Assembly: GCF_001649575.2 (NCBI RefSeq)
Contig: NC_051441.1
Span: forward strand, 14,861,415 to 14,925,414
DNA length: 64,000 bases
Reading direction: 5' to 3'
Origin: Kryptolebias marmoratus
Taxonomy: Eukaryota > Chordata > Actinopteri > Cyprinodontiformes > Rivulidae
Shown: positions 45,201 to 58,400 of the stretch, in pieces
Numbering within the stretch: position 1 is the stretch's first letter
Layout: each line of letters begins with the position of its first letter
Notes under the pieces: model-generated
Told to the model about the DNA's origin: nothing
Databases searched by the model: none
The model's input: the letters and a program-made list of their open reading frames with translations, nothing else
Position numbers and translations under genes: made by a program

Positions 45201-48200
45201 TTTTATACGTCTTGTAAGTACTGATTTGAATAAGGAATAACATTTTTTTTTTAAAAGTCTGACACCTTCAGTTTTTGCTGATCTTACATTTTACCAGATG
45301 TGTGCAGGTCGCGTCTCAGATTAGGCCGCATGTTCTGTAAAATGTTGCTCGCCTCATCTCAGCTGTTTGTGGTTCCCACTCGGCTTGTTATAGCTCATTA
45401 CGGTCGAGTGTTTAAACAACCTCAGTTTAACCCAAATCTTGCCTCAGTCCAGTAAGTCATAGCACTCAATATGGAAACTGAACATGAGGGTGGGGGGAGG
45501 GGGGGACCAAACAAATTGTAACTAACAAGAAGTTCTGCAACCTGCTGCTTACAAATTTGTGTGAGCTGATTCTTGTTTGAGGTGTAATAAACCAAGCTGT
45601 GTTACAGGTTTATAGTTCAGATTTGCGAAATAACTCTGTGTCGTCATATATCATTTGTGTTTTCATGCTGAGCTAATCTTAACTTTTACGTCTTCAGCCA
45701 AATGTTCTGACTTCACACCAATCTTGTTATAAATAATCTCTTTTTAGTTCCTTTCTGAGTCATTTTGAGCATTTTAATTTGACTGGTAGCTAATTATTAG
45801 AATTTGCAGAAGTAGTAGTAGTAGTTACCGTCACAGTTATTTAGTCTGACTGTAAGTCAGTGTTGTCATCAGTGCTCAGCTTCTTATCATTTACCAGCTG
45901 TTTCCTGGAGGGTTTGGTGTGTGTGTGGTAAGATTTTGACAACTATCTCTGAATTGTGGGTTGCTTATAGTTGCTGGATTTACGGAAATGGTCGTGCATG
46001 TAGTTTTGCATCAGCTGGTCATTTTTCCCATGTTCTGTGCAAGAATACATCAAGGAGGAAGTGGTTTGTTCTTAACGGACTTTGATCAGCATCGACAGTC
46101 AGAAACATTTACGAGAACTGATTAGCGTGTAGAGGTTTTTGTTGCCTTTTTTATTTTTTTTGTCCTGGTATATGTTGGTTTTTTTTTTTTTTTTTTTTTT
46201 TTTTGCATGTACGTTTGTCCTTATAAGGTTTGGTTAACTTACTGTCTAGAAACAGGAAAGTTAGTCACTTCTTAGAAAGGAAACCATAATCATCCGACCA
46301 TTTTTCTTCTCACTTCCATCTAGTGCCTGGTTTGCATATTCGGCACATACTGTGATCTGCAGTTATGTATTATAAGTCACTGCTGCAGAACAAAACAGCC
46401 ATTTGCTGTTTTTTTTTGTTGTTGTTTTTGAAAGCACAAGATGACATTTGAGTTCATCATTGAGTAAAAAAAAGAAAATAATAAATCATTTTAACATCAT
46501 TAATTTCTGTCTTTTGTCCCCTTTGCTCTTCTGTCCACCTTGTTTGTTTGTTTTTTTTACCACAGCATGTCAGCGCAGGAGGAGTCCGCCGGTTCATCAA
46601 ACCTCCTGAGTCTCTGGAGCGATCCCTGGAGATGTCCCGGCACCGAGGCCGAAAGAGAACACAAAAAAGGCCAAACTATAAAAACCTGGGGGAGGAAGAT
46701 GACGAAAGAGCAGGGGAAGGTGGCAGCAGTGGCGGAGGGGAGCTGGAGGAGGGCTGGGATGATGACGGCGTCAGAGGAGGAGAGAGGGAGAAGGGAAAAG
46801 GTACAGAGGGAATAGGAGGAGGAAGTGGGAGTTCTAAGGGAAGCAGAGCGAGTGGGGAGATGGCGGAAGGTGAGTGTGTGTCTCGTTAGACGCAGCGGTA
46901 CAGGACTTTGTTTGAGTGTTGTTTACACCCATCAGTCAAATTTGTGGTCTCATGAACATTGCTTTCCAAGTGGTCACTGCAGCAGCAGCAGCACTCATCT
47001 GCAAACAAAAGAGCTAAAATCTTAAAATGCACGAATCAGTCGGCTGGTTATCAGAATCTGGGTTTTTTTTTTGGCTTGACGGGTGTCCAACTGATCTGAA
47101 ACTTAAAAATCAGTATTTTTTTTTGTTTTTTGTTCATTTGTTTGTGTTGTCCTAGTCTGTAAACACACTATAATTGATGGTTAAATCACACCAGCAATAA
47201 CCTGCCCTTCATGCAGAAGTTTTAACTGAGTGAAGAAGACTCAAAGTTAGCTATTTATAATATCTGCAACATGTTTAAAAGTTCTTTAAAAAGTCAGTGG
47301 CAGTGCAGGAGGCGCACAATACTACTAAAAAACAAAAAGTATTTACTCTAGAGGTTTGTCTGCAGCTCATTTAACTGCACAGTAACATATGGGTTTATAT
47401 TTTGTAGTTAGATACCAGCTGCCACGTTACCAGGTGATCTATTTTGCATAGATCTGAAACCTAAGTCAGTTTATTTTCTTTTTTTTTTTTTTCAAATATT
47501 ATGTTGGACACTGCTGCAATTTATTTTAAATTCAGACAAAAACAGATTGTCTTGTGATGTGAAAAAAAAACTATAAAAAATGTTAAGTCTCTCATAGTCT
47601 TAGTAAAATAGCCTTTATTCATGAACCTAAAGGATATTATTTGTACATTTCCAGTGACAGACAGAAGGCCTTTTCACAAAGTCAGTCTTTAAAGATACCT
47701 GTAGCCGTTTGGTTTTGTGATGCTGGCTCATTTGGTGATTAACAAAGGAAATGTGAAGCGTAACTCAGCAATGTTGATGTGGTTGTAAAACCTGTGTTGT
47801 CATCAGTACGTCACATGTCGAGCGGCTCACCCTTGGTGGTTCAGAGGTTTAAAAGTGGTGGGTTGACTTCAACCAGGAAACATTTTTATTATGAACACAT
47901 AGTCAAATGTTCAAGCAGAAACTACAAAAAGTATTTTTTCTTCTAGAGAAAAATTGGTATTGGCAGGTCAGAGCTTCACAAAAAACCTGAAATCTGAATC
48001 AGCCTAAAAAACTGACTGGTGCATCTCTAATAAAAACACAACATGGCTTCATTTTTATGAACAGCAATGTTTTAAATTGCACACGTGCTTAGCTTTGCTT
48101 TTCATTTGAGCGAATAATTGAGCAATAACACGACTGTCTCTTGAATGCATCTGCTGCTGAAATGTTTCTATTCAGCATCTTTATTAGCAGAAACCAAAAA

Positions 48201-51200
48201 AAATGGCAACAAAAAGACCCATTCTGGATTCATTTGTTTACATTAGGCCTCCTTGTTTTGCATCAGCTGCCCACCTATCACACATCCCCTCAGTGACAGA
48301 CCATCCATCCTGTGCTCCTCACCTCTCCGCCTTTTTCCCACTGCTCCTCTGACTGTGTGTGTGTGTTCTGACACAGCATCTGTTGTGACCATTTCACTCA
48401 TCTGGACTGATGCCTTCTTTGCTCTGACCAAATAGACCAGTCTCTTTATGGGAATTATTTTATTACTGCCTCCTAAGGCCAAAGGAACATGCTGCAGCTG
48501 TTTTTAAGTGGGCATAGTGGGCTGAATAACAGAGTAACAAAGTAGTTTCAAAATGACATGTTCCTAGAAGGCTGGAAAAACACCTACAGAATTTAGCAAG
48601 CTGGTAGGAGCAGCTCTGAGATTACAAACTTTTATTAAAGAATCGACTGTAATAGCTGAAGTGGGTGAACGTTTTAATGTCACTTAGCAATAGCTGTTCT
48701 CTGTACAGTAAAAGGGACCCATTTGACATTTTTGTTGCCTCCGTTTATTCATTTTGTACCATAAAAAGAAGGTATCACTTCAGATTATACAATCCTATTT
48801 TAGCCGTTTCTGTGAGTGTGCTGAAAGATGTTTGTAAAAATTATGGACCGGAGGAGAGATGGCGTCCACGCCTTTTGAACATTTTTAATTAGAAAATGTG
48901 TGTGTGCACAGAAATCGAGATGGTGGTGATGGAGAAGTGTAAATTGTCCAAGCTGACAGAACAGAACATCACCGACGAGGAGAAGACGGCAGCCGCCACC
49001 CGTACACACACACAAAGAAGCAGGTAAATTCCCACACACTCGCGTGCAAAAGCTGAAAAGAAGGAAGTATCTGTAGAGTAACGTTTTACTTTCTCCACAG
49101 ACCGTTTTTGGACATGGTGTACAACGCCCTTGATTGTAATAATGATGACTACCACGCCCTGTTTGTCCTTTGTCTGCTTTATGCCGTTTCACACAGCAAA
49201 GGTTGGCAGCTCCGTGTTAACGATATCGTCTCACATCACTTTAAACCCAACTTTTACTTTAATGAATTATTTAGGCATACATTTGCATTGTTTTTTAATG
49301 GGAAACTTTAGTTCAAAATATGAATTTTCAACACACAAATCACCTGCTGAAACGGATCAACTCCTTATAAGTTACACAAATATTTTAATAAAGTTTATAT
49401 TTGTTAATGACCAGCTTTTGCTTCACAAATCAGGCTCGTGATTGATGAGTTTTCTGTGTCTCCCTTTCTAAAAGTCCAGAAAAACCTCCATTCGTTTTGC
49501 CTCTAATATTGAATCGGGCCTTTCGTGGTTAAATTTGATTTTAGGTGTAAACCGTGATCTTCTGGAGCGTCTGCAGCTGCCCGTTCCAGACCAGGAGAGG
49601 AACTCTTACAGCGTGGTTCTCGTCGAAAGACTGATCAGAATTATGAACCAGGCAGCACAGCCAGGTAACACACACACACACACACCTTCAAATATCCTTT
49701 GTTGTCTTGAGCATTATAGTTAATAATACAAAGTTCTTCTTCAGCTGGATTCCAGTTGTGCATGTCTGCGTTTAGTCAAATAAACTACAAAGTTATCATG
49801 TAATAACTAGTTGATTTTGATGTTGAAATATTGTCACATTGTGAAGCTAAACAATAGAGCAGAGACACAAATAACTAAACACATTTTACTAGAAGATGTA
49901 CAGAAGTGAATGTAATTACAGAAGTGTGAGATACTGAATGAGCCCAACTGATCCTATCGGTGCAGGTTCAGATAAACTTTTTTTTTTTAAAACTACAGTA
50001 ACTCATGCACATTTTTTGTACATTTCTGTTGTATTTATCCAGACACTAAAGTGCGCCTGGCCACCCTCGAGCTGAGCTGCCTTCTGTTAAAGCAGTCGGT
50101 GTTATCTGGAAACTGCTGTATAATCAAAGATGTCCATCTGGCCTGCTTAGAGGTAAAACACAAATATTACTATGCGACTGTCTGGCTCATCCTGTCAAAA
50201 TGTCACATGCAACACTTGTGTCAAAGAATTCCAGAGAGCGAAGAAACGGGCTAAACCAGATGTTGTTCTAATCATCGGAGCCCAACATGCTTATTCCATA
50301 AATCTTCACTTCCTTAGAACATGAGCTACAAGGTTTCTCTGGAAGAGACGACTTCTGGTTATGAGTCAATGTGCTCTTTTTCTTTGGAGAATGTTATCTG
50401 ACCTTTTCATCTCTTTTGGCACTCAGCCCAAACTTCTCATTAACTCATTGTCTCCTCTGTATCTCCTCTTTATTATTTTCTTTTTTTTTTCTTCAACTGA
50501 GTTTTTTTTGTTGATATTCATCATTCTGGGAAATATTTCATTTGTTTTTTTGCCACTTCAGAGTAACCCTCATTTCCTGCTATTTCCTTTCATTCTTAAC
50601 AAGATTTTCAAAGGTTTGCATATCTAATAAATTGTCTCAAAATAAACTTTGTGAGCAATCTCTGGAGTTTTAAAGGAAATTTCAGCCATGTGTTAATCAT
50701 TTAAAACCACCGTTTACCAGCAGGTTGTTGTTTTTTTTTTCTTTTTTTCTGGTATCAGGAACTTCCCAAAGTTTTACACTGGAATACTAAAAAAAGATGA
50801 TTTAATTGAGTACTGAAGAAGTAATGTTGGAGGGTTTCCTATGTTGCTCAGTTAATGCAGAACATGGCTTTTAGGTAAGTCATAATAATGATATTATTCT
50901 TTAAAGTCTGTGGAAACACAGCTAAGTTCACTCTCTGCCCTACAGCTGGAATTACTTGTGCTGCTTCTTATGTTACTAATATCTGACAGTAAATCAGGTC
51001 AGATTAGTATTTACTCTGTCTTCTTCACTTCCCTGTAAGAAAAAGTGACGAGGCTTATCAAAACTTTTATCCTGAACTCATTTTGTCGTCCGCACCACTT
51101 CTCTGGCCTGCTCTCAGGTTGGAGCGTGTTTATTGGTTTAATGACGAGCTGTTCCAGGAGTCAGTTCGCAGTCACAAGGATGCAAGACGTTCATTTTTGC

Positions 51201-54200
51201 TCACACCTTTTCGTAGTCTCAGAACTCTGGAGAAAACCCCTCCTGCTGCAGGACACGGGGTTGTTACCCAATCAAAGTGAACACGACGATATCAAGCTTG
51301 GCGGAGATGTGCGGTCATGAGTTCACAAGTGATGAGGAGGAGGTGAATCCCGTTCCAGCGCTTTTCCGCATCCAAGCACGTCCACAAACTTCTAACCAAT
51401 CACACAACACTTGGCTCAAACCGCTGTGAGAAAAGGTTCGGTCAGGGCTTTGTGTCGAGAAGCAGCGGACGAAGCTGCTACGGGAACAAAATGAAGCAGT
51501 TTTTGTCACACAACCACGTGAATAAGAGCAGATTTTGTGACTTCTCGTGGATGCTTTAGCATTCATCCTTTGAAAGTTCTTATAATTTATAAATAAAGCA
51601 ACAAAAATAAAATGAATTAAATTTCTAGTTGGCTTCATATGAATATTAAACTGTAATGTACTGATTAGAATGTAACTAAAATGCAACCCGACTCATGTTA
51701 ATCAGATCCAGTAAGAGGAATTTGAGTTTAATTGGAGTGTATTTCTTGTCTGCCTTGATTTACCTTGTTTGTTTTCCTCTGTATGCTGCCTGGAGATGAC
51801 GTCGTGCGAGTTCAACAAAACAAATTAACTCAATAGTTGATGCTATGTCAGTTTCTCTGTAGGCGCGAGCCAGTGTTTCTAGGAACGACAATCAGAAATG
51901 CACATGAAGCATTAGCTTTTCTCAGGAAGGCTTTAAAAGCCCGGCGGTCTATTTTAGTGCTGCTGCGATTCCAGAGCAAGCAACATGTCAAGTTGCACTC
52001 CGTCATCTTGGAATTCAAGGGAAATCCTCGCACAGTTGAAGGAAGAGTGCAATGAATCGTTCCATGAATGAGCAGTCTGACAGCAAACCTGACATTTTAG
52101 AATCTCTGCTTGTTTTCCTGAAACAAAGGAGCTGATAAAATAGATGTCTCTTCACAGACTGACACAAGCCGATTGTTTTTCCTACACTTTTATAAAGAGG
52201 TGTTGATTTCTATGAGTCTGAAAACTGAATGAATGTTTCAGAGTGTCTTGTTTTTGTTTGCAGGGCGCTCGAGAAGAAAGTTTGCATTTACTGCGAACAT
52301 TCTACAAGGTAAATATGAACAGGAACTCAGCTTATCAAATCTGTGAAGTAAATTTATCTTCTAAACTCCAACTACACACACCTCCCTCCACACAAACAGT
52401 TTATAAAGCAATTTGAAAGGGCAGCAAACAGCTGAAAACAAGTTAATATTGGCTAACATGGTATACTTTTGCAAAACATTTCACGTTTCTTTATTTCTAA
52501 TTTGTCTTGCACAATAGGATAGCAGCTCTTATACAAAACCTCATCCTGTTTGGGGTGAAACTCACGGAGGCAAGTGACAGCCGGATAGTTCTGCAGTAAT
52601 TTAGAGAGAATTGGCTAAAAAAAAAAACAGGATCAAAGTAAGCAATGAGCAGTTTTCGTTTTACATCCAGTTTTTCCAGAACACCGTTTCATAACAAAAC
52701 CTTTCAGAAGTTACTGTAATTCTGGTTCGTCGGACCCTTGAAAGTGAAAGTAACCTTTCCACCCCAGTAAAAAAAAAACAAAAACAGCGGTCCTATTGTT
52801 GTGTGTGCAAGACGGTACATGCAGACTTTTCCTTTTGTTGAATTTCAGAATTTCAGGTAAACGCCAGTGTGCATTTTTTAACAGTTACGTGAAATGCTTT
52901 CAGTGCAGTTGATGCTTTCTGTTTTGCTTTGAATCTCTGTGGATATCACTTTTGGTATCTGTCACAGAAGTTGATTTTGGCGTCCGATGGAGTTCTCCTT
53001 TAACATTTAAAATTAAAGACCTAGAATTCCTTGAAGGAATGCATATCGCCTGCTACAGTCTTACGATGAGAAATGACCGAGTTGTCGCCTTTTTAATCAA
53101 ATCTTGAAAATAAAGTTATGCACGATCTCAGCCATAACGTGAATTGTCATGTCAGTATGTTGTTAACAAGTCTAATATTGCCCGTTTAAAGAAAGATCAT
53201 TTGCTGAATTGCTATTCTAAGCTGAAGAGTCGAGTTTTAATGAGTTTTTATGGGATATAATTGCCTTTTTCTTGTCTACCTGTTAAAAATTGTTTTTTTT
53301 TTAAAGATTTGCACATCTAAAAACCAGTAAAGCAGTATAGAGGTGTCAAATTAAAATAGTCCTTTTATTAATTATTATCATTATTTATTTCTGGTCATTA
53401 GACAGTGTCTGAAAGTGAAACAGACTTGGTGGGAATCATGAATATGTGGGAAATTTTTGTGTGTACACTAAGAATGAGTTCATCCTGTTCATTTAACCAG
53501 AAGTTTACAAAATAAACAACAGATCCTCCCCAGATCAGAGCTGCATGTTCAAACAACTTTGCCTTTTTTATTCGCCATGTTCTGTTTCAGGTCATAACAG
53601 TTTTATTTATTTTATTTTAATTTTTTTTACTGACGTACGTCACTTAATGTGTTCCAACTCCCACAGTTAAATGGACGATGAATCATATTGCAGATTATCA
53701 TGTTGTGCTAGTATTATGTTTCGTAGAAAAGGGGTCTTTCATAGTTTCATTTTTACAAAGAAGTACTCAAAGTCTCGAGGTTTATTGAGTGCAGCATTGG
53801 TGCAGAAATATGAGCGCAGATGGGACACGCAGAAAGAGATCCTTTTCCTGGGAGGGTTTTTACTTCCAGTTGCTGTTTTTACTTTGCTTATGAATACAAA
53901 TGACAAGGATTGTTTTTTATGACAGTAAGATGAAATCTGACTGCCACTGCAAATCAGTGTTTTGAGTTCTCGTACATTTTCCTCAAACAAGATAAGTTGT
54001 TTATTCTAAAACTGTTCCAAACTTTTTAGTACTAAGTTTAAGAAGATGTCTTCTAATCTTTCCCATTTATATGCTGTTATTAAAACGCACATATAGCCAC
54101 CGTAAGGTTATTAAACTAAAAATCCTGGCATAAATAATAAATCGGTCATCAACACAACAGGCCTTCAAATATGACACTTTTGGTGTTCCATCTTTGCAAA

Positions 54201-55377
54201 GAGTACCAAAGAGAAAAAATCTTTGAATCACAAAAACACAACTACATACATCTACGAACTAAAATTAACACCATTAATAACAGATGAAACGAGTGTGGTT
54301 GTTTCATCTTTTCCACACGTTGTTTTTAAACCAACTTCCATTTTTATTTCTCTGACAGGGTGAAGAAATCTTTCTGGACATGTTTGAAGATGAATACAGA
54401 AGCATGACGGTTGGTTATTGATGTATTCATTTATTTTAGTCTGTGCTATACTGGACTGCATGATATTAGGAAAACAGTTTTTGTAATAAAATTGTGATCG
54501 CTATCAATTAGAGTAAACACTTTTTTTTCCACTCCTCTCTTTAAGTTCTATCATCACAACACTATATGTTTAACATATATTGTGTTGTGATATATATGTT
54601 TTAACATTTTGGTTAAAGTTGAAACCTTATTCTCCTTCATGGAAACATTGCTGTGGGTGTTATTGTGTGGCTCATTGTTGTGTGTTTAATGCAGAGTAAA
54701 CCCCTGAATGTGGAGTATCTAATGATGGATGCCTCAATCCTGCTGCCGCCCACTGGCACCCCCCTGACTGGCATTGACTTCGTTAAGAGACTGCCTTGTG
54801 GAGATGTAGAGAAAACTCGCCGGGTGTGTAAATACACACACACACACACACAACACAATCCACACAGCATTTAACAATTGATAACAGGATATGAGATTCC
54901 TAGGAAAGCAACTCTTGTGCTTTACACATGTTTCCTAGTAAAGGGAAATGAAAATAGCCCTGCAGGGTGTTTGCTACTTGTTCAGTAAATAAGAACTGAA
55001 CTTTCAGGTTACATTCTTCTGGTTTTATGTTCTGATACAAAAAACATACTACATACATGAGAGGCCTAAAGATATATAGGCCTCTCATATACAGTCTTTT
55101 CTATAAAACCTTGGGCACAGGTACTTAATTATTTCAGAAATGTTTTTACATTCATAATAGTTTACATTCTAGTAGCTCGTGTAACATAAATTGCAACCCA
55201 CATAGCTGATACAAGTCATGCATTAAATATGGAGATTTGCCAGAGTCAAAGGTATTCTGATTCTAAATAGCTGATGTTACAGCATTATTCCTTTTACTGT
55301 TGGGTGAAGATTGTCTTTTTGTACATTTGTTTAATTGCATACCTTTAGCTCATTTGTTTTAATGTAAAAACTCTCTG

Positions 55378-55429
<52 letters not shown>

Positions 55430-58400
55430 CTCCTTCATCACTCAGGCGATCCGAGTGTTCTTCATGCTGCGGTCCTTGTCCCTTCAGCTGCAGGGAGAAC
55501 CAGAGACTCAGCTCCCTCTGACCAGACCTGAAGATCTCATTAAGACCGACGATGTTTTAGATCTGAGTAAGACACACACAGACACTAAGTCAGACTAATA
55601 ATAGGAGAGGATAACCTAAATTCTTATTAGTGCATTTTAATCTAAGACAGTCAGCTGAATTAGAATTAGTGTTGCTCCCTGACAACAAGTGCCAAATGAG
55701 CTGATCTTGTAGTTTACCTCAAGTCAGCTATACCACGTGTTTGTCAAACACCAGAATTCAGTCTCTCACAGATTTTTCTCACAGATTTTTTTTTTTTTCT
55801 CTACAACCCAGAAGGGTGAGCACAGGCTCCAGCAGACCCAGATACACGCTCATGCAAACATTACCAACCACAGCAACGCAGAGCTGAGCACATAGACACA
55901 CACTCTGATAGGTTTTCTCTCACTGCGCACAGGTGTGTCGACGATTTGGAAACTTTACACGTGGTTAGCTCTGCAATGGATATCACAACTGCAACTGCAC
56001 AATAATTTGAAGCCGAAAGTGTATGCTGCTCCATATACCGAGCATAGAACCATGGCACATTAATTAACATATTTATTTTTTTGCATGTGCATGCATTCAT
56101 TTGCAATTATGTTTCTCCTGTATTATTATTTTAACAACAAAAGTGTGAATATACTACAGTTACAACCTCATCACACTCTTATGTAGTTTTGTAAAATCTG
56201 ACAAACAGTGACAGTTTTAGGTGTCATTCTGAGGTTTGTTTTTTTGTTGTTGTTTTTTTAACCTTTCAGCTCTTTATCCATTTCTGATGTTAGCTATTCA
56301 CCTGTGAAGACCTCAGCTTGGTAGATGACTGCTTTCCAGAGATTAATGAGTTGAATTTACTGTCAGTCAGTGCAGTAAAATGTGTGAAGTGATGTGCACT
56401 GAAGGTGCACTTTTGGTAATACCNCACACACACACACACACACACACTCACTCACTCACACGCTGCCGGTTGGCCTGTTCAGGCAAGAAACTTCCATTTA
56501 AAGAAAATCTCTTTGAATGGAGCAGTGGGAGGGCTGACATTGTGAACCAGACAAAGTGAAACATGAGCTTTGTCTGGTTCCTGTGCTGTTGAGAACAGTC
56601 ACGCAGGAGGTAAAACGATTTAAGATGCACTGCGATATATGAAGTGCTTAAAAGCAACCGTCCAAAACTTCCCTTAAGAGCTCAAAATAATAATAAGTAA
56701 GTCACTTAAAATCATTTTTAAGATCAAATAATCATTTGCATAAGTCAACTCTCATTCATGTCACCATGTGACCCCAAACCGACTTCTTGACCTCTTATTG
56801 AGTATGCCGGAGCCTTTAACGTTGATGAGGTGAAGCAGCAGTAGAAGCTAGAAGCATACAAGCTCACGACCACCAGTCGTGTAGCAAATGCTGGTCATTA
56901 CACCAGAAAGATCAACATTTTCCAATGTTTCCTAACAAAGTTTGGTACTCCGCTGACATTGTTTAGAATTGCTGGTCAGGGTTATAGTTTACTCCTGTTC
57001 ACGGCCGTTCAAAACCTCATTTAAAAACACTGATACCAGAAAATCTGTTTGTACACAACATGCTGTCTGGAGATAAACTGTCTCCTTGATTCTGACAAAC
57101 TGCCTTGAAGCTGTTTTTAGGAAACTGCTTTAGCACTGGAAGGACTTTGGTGGAGAAATCTTGCATGAAAATTAAAACATAAATGCTCTAATGAAAACTG
57201 CATTAGAAAAACTTCTCACGTCTCAACTTCTCACGTCTCAAGGAGGATGATGATGGAGGACTTTTTCAACTCAACAATGGAAAAAAAAACACTTATTGTT
57301 ACTGTTGTCTGGGCAGTTCTGTATCCTGACTTCAGTCGCCTTTAGACTAAGTAATAAATATAGTAACCAAACTCAAAAAAATAAAAAGATTGAACTTCAG
57401 ACAGTGAGCACACAAACCTGTGTTTTCAAAGGTGATTTTTAAAAATACATAATTGAGATTGCACAGTGGCATATTCAGTTTTTTGTTTATCAGTTGTGCT
57501 TTAATCTACTTTCAGAAGTAGATTTCACATAAATGTACTTCTGTGAAATGCGGACAGAGAAAACATCTTTGGATTCCGTGTTTTTATTTTACTCTGTACT
57601 GGTGCCCTGCACTATCTTTTACAAATGTAGATAGTTGTGGCCTTTAAATGTTATCATGTCATCTGTTGAGTCAGCTGCAGTTTCTGTTCTTTTTGGAAAC
57701 CCGTCTGGTGAACAGTGATGTAAGCCTGTGGTCTGAGGGATGGAAAAAAGCAGTGACACAGCACTGTGCTTTGTCACCAATTTGATTTTAGGATCAACCT
57801 CTTGCTGTCAGTTTTCTCCATCAGGAAATCGTAATGTTCCAATATTCACCATTGACTAGACGTGGTGGAGCAGGTATCTACAAATAAAGTTTGTGTGTTC
57901 CCCCTCGCCAAATTCTCGTTGAAAGAAACAGGCAGATCTGGATATGACAACCTTTGAAGTATTTGTTGTATTACACTTCCTGTAATACAGAGTATGTCAC
58001 TCAGAAAGATTGTAAACAATCTGTGTGGTATTTTCTGGGCTGCTTTCAACAGAAGTATGATTAAAAAAATACTTTCCACTCTTTCTTGTAAGCAAGGTGG
58101 TTAACTAAGAAAATGTTATTAGTAATAGTGAGTGGGGGAGTTTTTTTAAATTTTATTATTATTAACCCTCCAGCGTGGGCAGATTAAGACCTGCCACCTC
58201 CACCCACAAAGGTCTTTTTCTGACCATTAAGCCCCCACTGCCCACACTTCACCACATCATCCAATAACTGTTGAGTCATAGTGATTCCACATGTCTATCT
58301 GTAGGTCTTGCTGCTTTCGATATAAGAAAAATTTTGCCAAAATTTTAAAACTGGTGTCACATTGGGACATCTCTACTTGAAGGTTCTGCACTTTCCTTGG

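Larger units (their letters stand above)
42080..46565 (+). other. clec16a: CLEC16A intron 10 (4.5 kb)
   Basis: Holds the antisense LINE fragment at its left end, a strongly pyrimidine-rich stretch at about 42945-43090, the T16G12 tract and the poly(T) tract. No exon was recognised. Confidence 0.6.

Noticed and set aside
48800..49192. A 130-codon minus-strand frame opposite CLEC16A exons 12-13
   Set aside because: It spans two real exons and an intron on the other strand and has Cys-rich random composition.
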